Source of the DNA: Microthrixaceae bacterium
GTDB taxonomy: Bacteria > Actinomycetota > Acidimicrobiia > Acidimicrobiales > Microtrichaceae
Direction of reading: 5' to 3'
Assembly (NCBI GenBank): GCA_023958095.1
Contig: JAMLGJ010000016.1
Span: 1 to 64,000, forward strand
DNA length: 64,000 bases
The notes below the pieces were generated by a model. It had not been told where the DNA came from, did not search any database, and saw only the letters and a list, made by a program, of their open reading frames with translations. A program made the translations under genes and the position numbers. Position 1 is the first letter of the stretch, and each line of letters begins with the position of its first letter. This document shows positions 42,531 to 51,947 of this stretch, in pieces.

Positions 42531-44381
42531 TCAGGCCGACCAGATCCCCAGGGGGATGGTGACGAAGTAGGCCATCGGGAGCACGAACAGCAACGAGTCG
42601 AAACGGTCCAGCACGCCTCCATGGCCCGGAAGGATCGAACCCATGTCCTTGACACCCAGGTCCCGCTTCACGAACGACTCGCAGAGGTCGCCCACGGGGG
42701 CGGCGAGGGCGCACAGCAACGTGAACACGAAAGTGCGGAAGACCGAGTCGTCACCCAATGGCGAGATGAAGGACACCACGATCGTGCTCACCACCACGGC
42801 CACCCCGATGCCACCGGCCAGTCCTTCCTGGGTCTTGTTGGGGCTGGCCGCCGAGAGCGGCGTCTGTCCGAACTGGCGTCCGACGAAGTAGCCACCGACG
42901 TCGTAGGAGACCGACACGATCACCGCTGCGAGCAGCACGCCGATGCCGGGGTTGGTGCCCAGGTCGCCGCGCTCGGCCACCACGTCGCCGAGTCCGAGGA
43001 ACAGTCCGGCGAACGAACCGAGGCCCCCGATCCAGAACACGCCCAGCAGGGTCATGCCCAGGTTGGCCACCGAGCCCTCACCTGGTGCCACCAGCAGGAA
43101 CCACACGAGCGCCGACACGCCGGTCACTCCGATGAGCACCGGGTACGCGGCCATTCCGAACAGCGCCGGGGCCAGCACGAATCCGGCTATCGAGGCCATG
43201 CCCAGCAGGGTTGCCGGGTTGTATCCGGCTCTGCGCAGCCCGGAGAACCACTCCGTACCCGCGAGCGACACCACGATCGTTGCGAGCACCGCGGTGGGAA
43301 TAGTGCCGAGCTTGAACGCGAGCAGTCCCAGTGCCGCGAGTCCGACCCCGACCCCCACGGCAACCGGCAGGTTGCGGTCCGAACCCGACTGCTCCACCGA
43401 AGCGCCGCGCCCTGACTCGGCGGCTTCCCGGCGCCGGCGGGCACGTCGCTGCTCGGCAACACGGTCGGGCGACTCGCCCTGCTCGACGTCGTCCCAGCGT
43501 TCCCGGGAGGCATCGGGGCTGTCGAAGCCCGAGAGCAGGTCCTCGTCGGGACCGTCCGCGAAGAAGTCGTCGTCATCGTCGTCGAGGAACGGGTCGCGCC
43601 CACCCGAGAGAGCCCCGAGGAGCGGTCCGTCGTCCATGAGGTCCTCGAATCCCCCGCCGCTGTCGCCGCTGTCCACGTCGCGCCAGCGCATCTCGGAGGT
43701 CGAATCACCCGGTTCCGGGGAGGACTCCCCCACCACGCTGGGCACCTGTCCCGTCGCCGGCTCGGTCCAGTGCGGCAGCACGAAGGAGTCATCGGAACCC
43801 GTCGAGGGTGCCTCGGCCCCGGTTGCGGTCGGATCCCCTGGGCCACCGCGGTCGGCCTCACCGAGCGGACGGGGTACCTCCCGGTCATCTCCCGGCCGGT
43901 CGGCCGGGGCCGCAGGGCCCGATGATTCGAAGCCTCCCGGCTCGTCGTTGCCGATCACGCTGTCCCAGCTGCCGGGCCGCGAGGTCTCGGGAAGGTCCCC
44001 GGTGGAATCGGGCTCGTCATCGGGGTGCACCCGTGCATGGCCCAGGCCCTCGCGTTCGCCTGCCCCCGGAGAGGACTGAGGCACCACCGGCACGCTGCCG
44101 AAGTGGTCCGAGCCCGGGGCGTCCTCGGTGGACGAGATGGTGATGCGCGGAAGGTCGCCCGCCGGCGCGGGCTCGTCGGGGCGGTCGCCGAAGCGCTTGG
44201 AGGGCTCCCCGGGTGCGCCCGGATCCGCGTCCTGGGCCTCCTGGGCCCCGAGGATGCGGACACCTTCGGCAGCCTCGCGGGGGAACCCGCCACCTTCGGC
44301 CTCGTCGTCGTCTCCCCGGTCGGGGTCGACTTCGTAGTCGAATCGGAACTGTTCGTCTTCGTTGGATTCGTCGTTGCCCAT
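42531..44381 (-). CDS. cdsA: Phosphatidate cytidylyltransferase with long acidic N-terminus
   Basis: 616 residues, about twice the usual length. The C-terminal 270 are the membrane enzyme making CDP-diacylglycerol: several membrane helices, then the signature SFVKRDLGVKDMGSILPGHG with DRFD. The first 345 residues are rich in Asp, Glu, Gly, Pro and Ser and almost certainly disordered, with one short basic patch (RRARRRREAAE). The extension is part of the same frame and starts at a good ATG. Its role is unknown. Confidence 0.92.
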   Translation of the reverse strand: MGNDESNEDEQFRFDYEVDPDRGDDDEAEGGGFPREAAEGVRILGAQEAQDADPGAPGEPSKRFGDRPDEPAPAGDLPRITISSTEDAPGSDHFGSVPVVPQSSPGAGEREGLGHARVHPDDEPDSTGDLPETSRPGSWDSVIGNDEPGGFESSGPAAPADRPGDDREVPRPLGEADRGGPGDPTATGAEAPSTGSDDSFVLPHWTEPATGQVPSVVGESSPEPGDSTSEMRWRDVDSGDSGGGFEDLMDDGPLLGALSGGRDPFLDDDDDDFFADGPDEDLLSGFDSPDASRERWDDVEQGESPDRVAEQRRARRRREAAESGRGASVEQSGSDRNLPVAVGVGVGLAALGLLAFKLGTIPTAVLATIVVSLAGTEWFSGLRRAGYNPATLLGMASIAGFVLAPALFGMAAYPVLIGVTGVSALVWFLLVAPGEGSVANLGMTLLGVFWIGGLGSFAGLFLGLGDVVAERGDLGTNPGIGVLLAAVIVSVSYDVGGYFVGRQFGQTPLSAASPNKTQEGLAGGIGVAVVVSTIVVSFISPLGDDSVFRTFVFTLLCALAAPVGDLCESFVKRDLGVKDMGSILPGHGGVLDRFDSLLFVLPMAYFVTIPLGIWSA

Positions 44382-44417
44382 CTGGTCACCCGGCTTTCGG
44401 CTCGTTGTGAGACCTAC

Positions 44418-44987
44418 TCACGCCTCCATCAACTCTGCGGTCTTGTGCTCCAGCGCCTCGTCCACCTCCGCCTCGTTGGACTTGGTCCGCTTGTCGAGCA
44501 GGTCCTCGTAGCGCCGCAGGTCGTCCTCGGAGATGTCCCCGTCGCGCTGCATCGACTCGAGGTCCTTGCGTGCGTCGCGACGTGCCGAGCGGATCGCGTT
44601 GCGGCTCTCCTCGGCCCGCTGCCTCGCGAGACGAACGTACTCGCGCCGGCGTTCCTCGGTCAGGGGTGGGAAGGCGAGCCTGATGGCCGCACCGTCGTTG
44701 GAGGGATTGAGCCCGAGGTTCGAGTCGACGATCGTCCTCTCGATCGCTCCGATCGAACCCTTGTCGAAGGGGCTGATCATCAACATCCGGGCGTCGGGCA
44801 CCGAGAAGCTGGCCAGCTGCTGGAGGGGAACGGTGCTCCCGTAGTACTCCACCGGCAGCTTCTCGACGAGACCCGGACTCGCCCGCCCGGTGCGGATGCC
44901 GGCGAACTCCGAGCGCGCGTGAGCGACCGCGCGGGCCATCCGCTCGGTCGCATCGGAGATGATCTCGTCGGCGAATTCGTCACTCAT
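44418..44987 (-). CDS. frr: Ribosome recycling factor
   Basis: 189 residues. It splits post-termination ribosomes with EF-G. The family pattern is clear: RTGRASPGLVEKLPVEYYGS, the loop with VPLQQLASFSVPDARMLMISPFD, and the long three-helix bundle (RRREYVRLARQRAEESRNAIRSAR). ATG at 44987 is preceded by GGAG. It sits between pyrH and cdsA. Confidence 0.97.
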   Translation of the reverse strand: MSDEFADEIISDATERMARAVAHARSEFAGIRTGRASPGLVEKLPVEYYGSTVPLQQLASFSVPDARMLMISPFDKGSIGAIERTIVDSNLGLNPSNDGAAIRLAFPPLTEERRREYVRLARQRAEESRNAIRSARRDARKDLESMQRDGDISEDDLRRYEDLLDKRTKSNEAEVDEALEHKTAELMEA

Positions 44988-45077
44988 CGCTCCAAGCCTT
45001 TCACAACGCGCAGTGCAGCGGTGGATACCCACCGGGGTCGCGTGCAGCCGCCACCGCGGATGCGGTTCCCCGGCGGC

Positions 45078-45842
45078 TCAGGACACGACCGTGCCCACCC
45101 GCTCCCCCGCCAGGAGGGCGCAGATGTTGTGTCCGAGGAGGTCGAACACACAGATCGGCACCTCGTTGTCCATGCACAGCGACGTGGCCGTGGAGTCCAT
45201 CACCCCGAGTCCCCGCTGGAGGACCTCCATGAAGGAAACCTCCTCGAGCAGCTCGGCGTCGGGGTCGGTGCGGGGGTCGGCGGTGTAGACCCCGTCGGTG
45301 CCGTTCTTGCCCATCAGGATCGCCTCGGCGTCGATCTCCACCGCCCGCAGGGCGGCTGTGGTGTCGGTGGTGAAGAACGGGTTGCCCGTGCCCGCAGCGA
45401 AGATCACCACACGCCCCTTCTCCAGGTGGCGTATCGCCCGCCGACGGATGTAGGGCTCGGCCACCTGGGACATGTGGATGGCCGTCTGCACGCGGGTCGG
45501 CTGACCCATGCGCTCGAGTGTCTCCTGAAGCGCCAGCGCGTTGATGACCGTTGCGAGCATCCCCATGTAGTCGGCCTGGGCGCGGTCCATGCCCGCACCC
45601 TCACCGCTCATGCCGCGCCAGATGTTGCCACCGCCGACCACCACGGCGATGTCGACGTCGAAGGTCTGCTTGGCTTCGATCAGCTCCGCGGCCAGGGCGT
45701 TCACCACCGCTCCGTCGAGCCCGCTGCCGGAGTCACCGGCGAAGGCCTCGCCCGAGAGCTTCACCAGGACCCGTGACCAGCGTGAGGTCCTCGGGGCGGG
45801 TGCGGAGCCCTTCTCGCCGGAGTCCGCGGCGTCCACGGTCAC
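45078..45842 (-). CDS. pyrH: Uridylate kinase
   Basis: 254 residues; converts UMP to UDP. The core begins [14 protein letters not shown] after a 20-residue tail, with [27 protein letters not shown] for substrate binding and [20 protein letters not shown] in the regulatory half. The GTG at 45842 has a GGGG-rich leader; a second GTG 6 nt on is possible. It lies between tsf and frr. Confidence 0.96.
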   Translation of the reverse strand: MTVDAADSGEKGSAPAPRTSRWSRVLVKLSGEAFAGDSGSGLDGAVVNALAAELIEAKQTFDVDIAVVVGGGNIWRGMSGEGAGMDRAQADYMGMLATVINALALQETLERMGQPTRVQTAIHMSQVAEPYIRRRAIRHLEKGRVVIFAAGTGNPFFTTDTTAALRAVEIDAEAILMGKNGTDGVYTADPRTDPDAELLEEVSFMEVLQRGLGVMDSTATSLCMDNEVPICVFDLLGHNICALLAGERVGTVVS

Positions 45843-45897
45843 ACCCCCGACCCGGCCTCGGCGGAGCCGTGGGGCCCCGGGGGTGTGGACCGGTTGC

Positions 45898-46689
45898 TCA
45901 CGAGCCGATGTAGGCCTGTGCGAAGCGGACGATCCTGGCATCACCCAGGTGTTGTTGGACCGTCTCCTTGTCACCGAAGAGACCCTGTTCGGGAAGCACC
46001 CTCTCGCCGTACCAGGCGTTGAGCCGACCCTCGACGATCTTGGGGATCGCCTGTTCGGGCTTGCCCTCCTTGATCGTCAGCGACTCGAAGCCCTCGCGGG
46101 CCTTATCCACCAGCTCCGGGGCGATCTCGTCGCGGCTCAGCGCATCGGGCTTCGCGAAGGCGCAGTGCAACGCGATCTCGTGGGCGGCCTCGTCGTCGGC
46201 GCCCTCGATCTCGATGATGACGCCGTTGGTGCCACGACCGTCCTGGTTGTGGGTGTAGGCGTCCAGGCCGTTTCCGGGAGCGGCCTCGAACCGCGCCACG
46301 GTGCCGACCTCGATGTTCTCCTTCTTGGCGATCTTCACGTCCTCGATCTCGGACTGGAGCTTCGCCACCGCCTCCTCGCCGTCGGCCAGAACGGCATCGG
46401 CGAGCTTCTGCACGAGGCCCACGAAGTCGTCCGCCTTGGCCGAGAAGTCGGTCTCGCTCTTCAGCTCGACCAGTGCCACGGTGTTTCCCTCGCGGGCCAC
46501 TGCGATGGCCCCCTGGGAGTTCTCCCGGTCCTCGAGGGTCGCGACCTTCGAGAGGCCCTTCTCGCGCAGGATCTGCGCGGCTCGGTCCCGGTCGCCCTCG
46601 GCCTCGGCAAGGGCCTTCTTGGCGTCCATCATCCCGGCACCGGTGGCGTCGCGCAGCGCCTTGACATCCTTCGCGGTGAACTCTGCCAT
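45898..46689 (-). CDS. tsf: Elongation factor Ts
   Basis: 263 residues; nucleotide exchange factor for EF-Tu. The N-terminal UBA-like segment [19 protein letters not shown] and the [15 protein letters not shown] core are diagnostic. The start overlaps the rpsB stop by 1 nt (TGATG), so the two proteins are coupled as in most bacteria. Confidence 0.98.
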   Translation of the reverse strand: MAEFTAKDVKALRDATGAGMMDAKKALAEAEGDRDRAAQILREKGLSKVATLEDRENSQGAIAVAREGNTVALVELKSETDFSAKADDFVGLVQKLADAVLADGEEAVAKLQSEIEDVKIAKKENIEVGTVARFEAAPGNGLDAYTHNQDGRGTNGVIIEIEGADDEAAHEIALHCAFAKPDALSRDEIAPELVDKAREGFESLTIKEGKPEQAIPKIVEGRLNAWYGERVLPEQGLFGDKETVQQHLGDARIVRFAQAYIGS

Positions 46690-47699
46690 CAGTTGGACTC
46701 CTCGGTCTGCGGGGTCGATCCACCCTCTTCACCGGCACCGGCCTCGGCGGGCGGCGCAGGAGCCGTGGGCGGCTCCGCCGCTTCGACGGGCTGGTCGGTC
46801 GCAGCATCCTCCGCCGCAGGCTGTTCTGCAGCAGCCTGTTCCGCAGCAGGGGCCGTCTGCTCCGCAGCTGCCTTCGCCGCGGCCACGCGAGCTTCACGTT
46901 CGGCCGCCGCTGCAGCCGCCTGCTTGCGGGCCTCGGCCTGGCGCTGCTCGTGGGCCGCCTCCTCCTCGATGGTGCGGGGTCGCTGCTCCGCCGCCTCGGG
47001 GTGCATCTTCGAACGCATCAGGCGGCCTTCAATGACCGCATCGGCGATGACACGGCACATGAGGTCACCGGCTCGGATGGCGTCGTCGTTACCGGGGATC
47101 ACGTAGTCGATCACATCCGGATCGCAGTTGGTGTCGACCACCGCAACGACCGAGATCCCGAGCTTGTTGGCCTCGGTGACGGCGATGTCCTCCTTCTTGG
47201 TGTCGAGGATGAACACCGCGTCGGGGAGCCGGTCGAGGTTGCGGATGCCTCCGAGGTTCCGCTCGAGCTTTGCGAGTTCCCTGGAGTGCAGCAGTGCTTC
47301 CTTCTTGGGCATCAGGTCGAACTCACCCGAGGCGCGCATCACCTGGAGGTTCTTCATCTTCGCGACGCGCTTGGAGATCGTCTCGAAGTTCGTGAGCATC
47401 CCACCCAGCCAGCGCTGGTTGATGTAGGGCATGTTGCACTTCTCGGCGTAGCCCTGGATGGAGTCCTGCGCCTGCTTCTTGGTCCCGATGAAGAGGATCG
47501 TGCCCCCGTCGGCAACCAGGTCGCGCACATAGGTGTATGCGGACTCGATCCCATCGAGGGTCTGGTTCAGGTCGATCAGGTAGATGCCACCGCGGTCCCC
47601 GTGGATGAACCGCTTCATCTTCGGGTTCCAGCGACGGGTCTGGTGGCCGAAGTGGACTCCGGCCTCCAACAGTTGCTTCATGGTCACTACAGCGGCCAC
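46689..47699 (-). CDS. rpsB: 30S ribosomal protein S2 with Ala/Glu-rich tail
   Basis: 336 residues. The S2 core (about 1-235) has [31 protein letters not shown], and [11 protein letters not shown]. The final 100 residues are Ala, Glu and Pro repeats, longer than in most bacteria and probably disordered. GTG at 47699 has AGGAG 6 nt upstream. A candidate promoter lies about 115 nt upstream. Confidence 0.97.
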   Translation of the reverse strand: MAAVVTMKQLLEAGVHFGHQTRRWNPKMKRFIHGDRGGIYLIDLNQTLDGIESAYTYVRDLVADGGTILFIGTKKQAQDSIQGYAEKCNMPYINQRWLGGMLTNFETISKRVAKMKNLQVMRASGEFDLMPKKEALLHSRELAKLERNLGGIRNLDRLPDAVFILDTKKEDIAVTEANKLGISVVAVVDTNCDPDVIDYVIPGNDDAIRAGDLMCRVIADAVIEGRLMRSKMHPEAAEQRPRTIEEEAAHEQRQAEARKQAAAAAAEREARVAAAKAAAEQTAPAAEQAAAEQPAAEDAATDQPVEAAEPPTAPAPPAEAGAGEEGGSTPQTEESN

Positions 47700-47815
47700 T
47701 ACTGGCTCCTTCCCTTCGGTTCGGCGAAACCCGTCCTGCAACACCGGCTGAGCGGCGACCGAAAGGCGCGGACGGGCGGATGATGGTTACCGGCCCGTGG
47801 TCGGACCGGGAAGCG

Positions 47816-47846
47816 ATTGTAGTCCTGCACGCGTCGGGCACTCCAA
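47816..47846 (-). promoter_or_regulatory. Candidate rpsB operon promoter
   Basis: On the minus strand TTGGAG (47841-47846) and TACAAT (47816-47821) are 19 bp apart, a good -10 with a slightly long spacer. It would give a leader of about 110 nt before rpsB, suitable for S2 autocontrol. Confidence 0.5.
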
Positions 47847-47901
47847 GGCACCGAACCGCGGGTCCGGCGTCCTCGATGCGCACCCCTGTGATCCCGCCGC
47901 C

Positions 47902-48519
47902 TCAGTCGGGGACGGGGACGGGAACGAGAATCGCATGCAGGGAGCCTCCCAGGAAGCCCGCGGGGTCGACGTAGTCGCCGTGCCGCCTGAAACCGAGGTG
48001 CAGCCCCGGCATCGCCGCACCCAGCGGGTCACCAGCGGCGATGCCGGCGCCAGGTTCGACCGACACCGACCGGAGACCGGTGACGCTCGACAGGAGGCCC
48101 GCGCCGTGGTCGATCGTGACCACCCCGCGTCCCGCCACCCGACCTGCGAAGGCGACCACGCCGTCACCTACCGCCACGACGCTCTCACCGCCCATGGTCG
48201 CGTACTCCCAACCCCGGTTGCCCGCTCCCCACTCGGTGTCCGGCGGCCTGAAGGGGTCGCGCACCTCGACCTGCACGGGATCCACCCAGACCCGCCCGGT
48301 GCCGTCGTCGACCCGGGCCCGATCAGCTGCGGCCCGGAACTCCGGACCCGCAGGCGCTGCAACGTGCCCCTTGCCGGGCGCTGCGGAGGCCGGATCGGTC
48401 GAACAGGGCGCGAGCAGCAACCCGAGTGATGCGAGGAGTGCAATCCGGCGTAACCGCGGGGCGTGCCGGTGGACACCGGGCGCCTTGCCGGGCGCCTTCA
48501 TTGCCGAGCGGATCTCCAT
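47902..48519 (-). CDS. M23-like protein with altered active-site residues
   Basis: 205 residues with a signal peptide (about 20-46), so exported. The C-terminal half is an M23/LytM fold: VRDPFRPPDTEWGAGNRGWEYAT corresponds to the HRGxD strand, and MPGLHLGFRRHGDYVDP to the HLHF segment. In the first motif the zinc His and Asp appear replaced by Asn and Glu (NRGWE). That suggests a non-catalytic regulator, like EnvC-type amidase activators. The start is unsure: ATG at 48501 is also possible. Confidence 0.75.
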   Translation of the reverse strand: MEIRSAMKAPGKAPGVHRHAPRLRRIALLASLGLLLAPCSTDPASAAPGKGHVAAPAGPEFRAAADRARVDDGTGRVWVDPVQVEVRDPFRPPDTEWGAGNRGWEYATMGGESVVAVGDGVVAFAGRVAGRGVVTIDHGAGLLSSVTGLRSVSVEPGAGIAAGDPLGAAMPGLHLGFRRHGDYVDPAGFLGGSLHAILVPVPVPD

Positions 48520-48726
48520 CTACCCCATTGCTCCCTTCTCTCCCGACGCCCCGCAGCGGTCACTGCGGAGCGCGGCTGGAACTGCCGGGGTCGCCTCGTC
48601 GGCGACGTTGCCGGCTCTCGGCGGCGCTCCCCCGAGTGGAGGAGCCGCCCGGGGGAAGTCCGGTCCCGGCGCAGAGCGCGCCGACCGCAGGAGCCTTCGG
48701 ACCGGCGCGGCCGTCAGGGTGGCTGG

Positions 48727-48811
48727 GTGTTCAGCGTGGAGCTGTGTTCAGGGTGGAGCTGTGTTCAGGGTGGAGCTGTGTTCAGGGTGGAGCTGTGTTC
48801 AGGGTGGTGGG
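48727..48811. repeat. Five tandem 17-bp repeats at the end of the sigma-factor gene
   Basis: Five head-to-tail copies of GTGTTCAGGGTGGAGCT: 48727-48743 (one mismatch), 48744, 48761 and 48778 (identical), and 48795-48811 (degenerate at the end). The last copy contains the stop codon of the sigma gene, so the array looks like repeated duplication of that gene's 3' end. The rest of 48520-48726 shows no gene. Confidence 0.9.
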
Positions 48812-49623
48812 ATTCGTTCTGCTGCCTGGAGCCTGCTGCGGAGGTGGAGTATCGCCTTGGTGTGTATCTGGCACACCCGCGACTCGGTCACACCCAGTAC
48901 CTGGCCAACCTCTGAGAGCGTCATCGACTCGTAGTAGTAGAGCGTGAGCACCAGCTTCTCGCGCTCCTGGAGGCCGTTGATCGCCTGGCCCAGCAACTGG
49001 CGGGTCTCGGCGACCTCGAACGCCCCCATCGGACCGTGCACCGAGGTGTCGGCGATCGTGTCGCCGAGGGTCACCGACTCGCCCTTCTCACCCGGCACGG
49101 CGAGGATCTCGTCCAGGGCTGCCAGGCCCACCTGGGCGATCTGGTTCAGGGCGGTCTGGAGTTGGTCGTCGGACCATTCGAGTTCGGCCGCCAGCTCGGC
49201 GTCGGTCACCGGTCGATGATGCTCCGCCTCCAGCTTGGCGATCGCCTTCTCGATCTGGCGGAGCTTCGAACGCACCGAGCGCGGAACCCAGTCGATCGAG
49301 CGCAGTTCGTCGAGGATCGCTCCCTTGATCCGGCTGATGGCATAGGTCTCGAACTTGTAGCCGCGCTCGGGTTCGAACTTGTCGATCGCGTCGATGAGTC
49401 CGAACATCCCGTAGCTGACCAGGTCGGCCTGCTCGACATTCGGCGGGAGACCGACCGCGACCCGGCCGGCGACGTACTTCACGAGCGGGGAGAAGTGCAC
49501 GATGAGCGCCTCGCGTGCCCGACCCGAAGCGCTCGACTTGTACTCCTCCCAGAGCGCGGCGAGTTCGTCGGAGGTGTCCCCCGGGCGTTGCCTCGTTCTC
49601 TCCTGCGCGGCGGAACGGGTCAC
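48799..49623 (-). CDS. whiG: RNA polymerase sigma factor, WhiG/FliA type
   Basis: 274 residues with regions 2, 3 and 4 of the sigma-28 family: LIVHFSPLVKYVAGRVAVGL, DLVSYGMFGLIDAIDKFEPERGYKFETYAISRIKGAI (region 2.3-2.4), and LQEREKLVLTLYYYESMTLSEVGQVLGVTESRVCQI (region 4). WhiG directs spore-stage genes in Streptomyces and FliA directs motility genes elsewhere; neither set is in the window. The GTG start overlaps the xerC stop by 4 nt, an order seen in other actinomycetes. Confidence 0.93.
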   Translation of the reverse strand: MTRSAAQERTRQRPGDTSDELAALWEEYKSSASGRAREALIVHFSPLVKYVAGRVAVGLPPNVEQADLVSYGMFGLIDAIDKFEPERGYKFETYAISRIKGAILDELRSIDWVPRSVRSKLRQIEKAIAKLEAEHHRPVTDAELAAELEWSDDQLQTALNQIAQVGLAALDEILAVPGEKGESVTLGDTIADTSVHGPMGAFEVAETRQLLGQAINGLQEREKLVLTLYYYESMTLSEVGQVLGVTESRVCQIHTKAILHLRSRLQAAERIPPP

Positions 49624-50522
49624 TTCGCCCTCGGATGGCTCGACTCGTACTCCGAGCGCAGTCGTTCCCTGCTCACGTGTGTGTAGATCTGCGTCGTGGC
49701 GAGGTCTGAATGCCCCAGGAGTTCCTGCACCACACGTAGATCGGCACCTCCGTCGAGAAGATGAGTTGCGAAGCTGTGACGTAGTGCGTGGGGATGCGTG
49801 GGCACCGGGGAGCGCCTGTCGAGGATCCTGCGCACGTCCCGCGGAGTCAGTGGATTGCCCCGCTGGTTCCTGAACAGCACGTCGGCGGGGTTGCCCGCCC
49901 CTCGCTGGCGGTCGCGGGCCCCGGCCAACCACTCGCCGAGCAGCTCGATCGCCGGGCGTGACAGGGGCACCACACGCTGCTTGTCGCCCTTCCCCCAGAC
50001 GGTCATCCGCCCCCTCGCCAGGTCGACGTCGCGGGCACTGGCGCCACACAGTTCCGACACCCTCAGACCCGAGCCGTACAGGAGCTCGAGGATCGTGCGG
50101 TCGCGCAGGTCCCTGGCCGGATCCTCGCCGCCGGGGTGCCCCGGGGTGTCCACAGGGTCCTCCAACACCTGGTGCAGCTCGTCGTTGCTCAGCACCCGTG
50201 GCAGGCGGGAGCCACCGCGGGGGGCCTGCAAGGCTGCGGAAGGATCGCCCTCGCACAGCCCGTTGCGCTGGGCCCAACGGAAGTAGCGCCGCAGCGACGC
50301 AGCCGTGCGAGCCATCGTCCGCTGTGCGCGCCCCATCGTCTGCAGGAACGCCAGGTAGCGGCGCAGCGTCCGCAGGTCCACATCGGAGGGCGCTCGTTGG
50401 CCTGCGCGCCCGGCCCACTCGGCGAACTGCGACACATCCCGCACATAGGCCTCCACCGAGGACGGCGCGAGTTCGAGCGAGTCCTCGAACTGACTGATTT
50501 CCCACGACTCGGCTGTGCCCAC
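49620..50522 (-). CDS. xerC: Tyrosine recombinase XerC/XerD
   Basis: 300 residues, normal for Xer. The SAM-like N-terminal domain is followed by the catalytic domain with Arg in GSGLRVSELCGA, HALRHSFATHLL (His-x-x-Arg), GHSDLATTQIYTH with the nucleophile Tyr. It resolves chromosome dimers; the position between whiG and dprA is a chromosomal arrangement, not a mobile element. GTG at 50522 has GGAG 5 nt before it. Longer readings start in low-complexity sequence. Confidence 0.95.
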   Translation of the reverse strand: MGTAESWEISQFEDSLELAPSSVEAYVRDVSQFAEWAGRAGQRAPSDVDLRTLRRYLAFLQTMGRAQRTMARTAASLRRYFRWAQRNGLCEGDPSAALQAPRGGSRLPRVLSNDELHQVLEDPVDTPGHPGGEDPARDLRDRTILELLYGSGLRVSELCGASARDVDLARGRMTVWGKGDKQRVVPLSRPAIELLGEWLAGARDRQRGAGNPADVLFRNQRGNPLTPRDVRRILDRRSPVPTHPHALRHSFATHLLDGGADLRVVQELLGHSDLATTQIYTHVSRERLRSEYESSHPRAK

Positions 50523-50572
50523 GAACGCTCCATGCTCCCCCGGGGTCCCGTCGCCGACGGGGCCACCCGATC

Positions 50573-50604
50573 CCGGGTACCGTCTCTCCGGGCGGGGTAC
50601 CCGG
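50573..50604. repeat. Perfect 9-bp inverted repeat between dprA and xerC
   Basis: CCGGGTACC (50573-50581) and GGTACCCGG (50596-50604) flank a 14-nt loop. It lies in the 198-bp gap after dprA and about 50 nt before xerC, and could be a terminator without U tract or an operator. Confidence 0.55.
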
Positions 50605-50720
50605 AAGGGCCGTCGCCACCCTACCAACTACCTTTCGCGCGTGCAGGACCACTCTGTGTGGTCGGACGGTGGGGCCGGCGGTGATGTGCGGGGGCCCAGC
50701 TCGGGCGCGTGGTCGAACCG

Positions 50721-51947
50721 TCATCGGAGGCGAACCCACCCGGATTCACAGGCCAGCAGTCCTGCCGCCTGCATCTCGACGAGCAACGCCGACAACCTCG
50801 ACACCTCCAGGGAGCACTTCCGGGCGACCGCGTCGAGGCACAACGGCCCGTCGCAGAGCGCGTCGAGCACCGCGGCCTGGAGCGGATCGTGTGCCACGAC
50901 CCCCGACTGGGGCGCGGGGCCCGCCCCGGTGGGGAAGCCGAGCAGTTCCAGTGCCTCGATCACGTCGTGCGCGCCGGTGCAGATCCCCGCACCGTCGCGG
51001 ATCAGGTCGTGACAGCCCGTCGCACCCCGCCGGCCCACGGCACCGGGCACCGCCATGACCACGCGATCTCGCACCAGTGCCTCTTCGACGGTCGACATGG
51101 ATCCTCCCCGCGACGCCGACTCGACGACCACGACCACGTCGGCCAGCGCTGCGATGAGGCGGTTCCGCACCGGGTACCTCCACGGGGCCGAGGCGACTCC
51201 GGGGGGAACCTCGCTCAACAGGGCGCCGCACCCGGCGACCGACCGCGCCAGTGCACGGTTGCGCGACGGACAGGGCCGGTCGTGACCCGCGCCCAGCACC
51301 CCCAGGTGGACGACTCCCGGCGCGGCTGAGGGACCGGCACCGAGGGCCCCGGCATGTGCGGCGGCATCGATGCCGAGAGCGAGCCCCGACACGATGCCCA
51401 CCCCGGCTGCTGCGAGTTCGCGTCCGAGCCGGCGCGCAACGCCGAGCCCGTACTCCGATGCCCTGCGCGTCCCCACGATCGCCACGGCTGGCCCGCCGAT
51501 CGCGGGTCCACCGGAGCGCCCGTCACCCCCTTCGGTCCCACCGAGGCAGCCTCGGGCAGAACCCGAGACGAACAGCACCCCCGGAGGGTCCGGGTCCTCG
51601 CTCAGACGGCGCGGCAGATGCGGCGCAGCCAACGCGTCGACACCGCACCGGCTCAGGCGCTCGCTCATCAGCGCGGGCAGCTCGGGAACCGACGCGGCCG
51701 ACTCGCACCAGCTCCGGAGCACCGCAGCGGGAAACAGCGTCCGCCCCTCCCCCGACACGGGCCAGGATCCATGCCGGAGCGCCGTACCGGTGGACAGTTC
51801 GTGCCACGCCCGGTCGGGGCACATCGCCCCGAGCAGTGCCCGCAGGCGCCCGGGCCCCATCGCGTCGAGCGATGCGAGTGCTGCGAGACACCCCTGGAGT
51901 CCCCGTCCCGGGGGCGTGCCCCAGGGAGTGTCGCCAACGGCGCTCAC
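50721..51947 (-). CDS. dprA: DNA-processing protein DprA
   Basis: 408 residues. It loads RecA on incoming single-stranded DNA. The Rossmann-like core has VAIVGTRRASEYGLGVARRLG, SGLALGIDAAAH, SEVPPG and FRNRL-like YPVRNRLIAAL, with VESASRGGSM. A winged helix (about 345-405) closes the protein. The segment ARGCLGGTEGGDGRSGGPAIG before the core looks like an inserted loop. GTG at 51947 overlaps the comM stop by 4 nt. Confidence 0.94.
   Translation of the reverse strand: MSAVGDTPWGTPPGRGLQGCLAALASLDAMGPGRLRALLGAMCPDRAWHELSTGTALRHGSWPVSGEGRTLFPAAVLRSWCESAASVPELPALMSERLSRCGVDALAAPHLPRRLSEDPDPPGVLFVSGSARGCLGGTEGGDGRSGGPAIGGPAVAIVGTRRASEYGLGVARRLGRELAAAGVGIVSGLALGIDAAAHAGALGAGPSAAPGVVHLGVLGAGHDRPCPSRNRALARSVAGCGALLSEVPPGVASAPWRYPVRNRLIAALADVVVVVESASRGGSMSTVEEALVRDRVVMAVPGAVGRRGATGCHDLIRDGAGICTGAHDVIEALELLGFPTGAGPAPQSGVVAHDPLQAAVLDALCDGPLCLDAVARKCSLEVSRLSALLVEMQAAGLLACESGWVRLR

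Noticed and set aside
48727-48811. CRISPR-like repeat array
   Set aside because: Copies are contiguous with no spacers and no cas genes are present.
49620-50522. Integrase of a mobile element
   Set aside because: Length, motifs and neighbours match chromosomal XerC; no attachment repeats or phage genes are visible, and the nearby window contains core genes.
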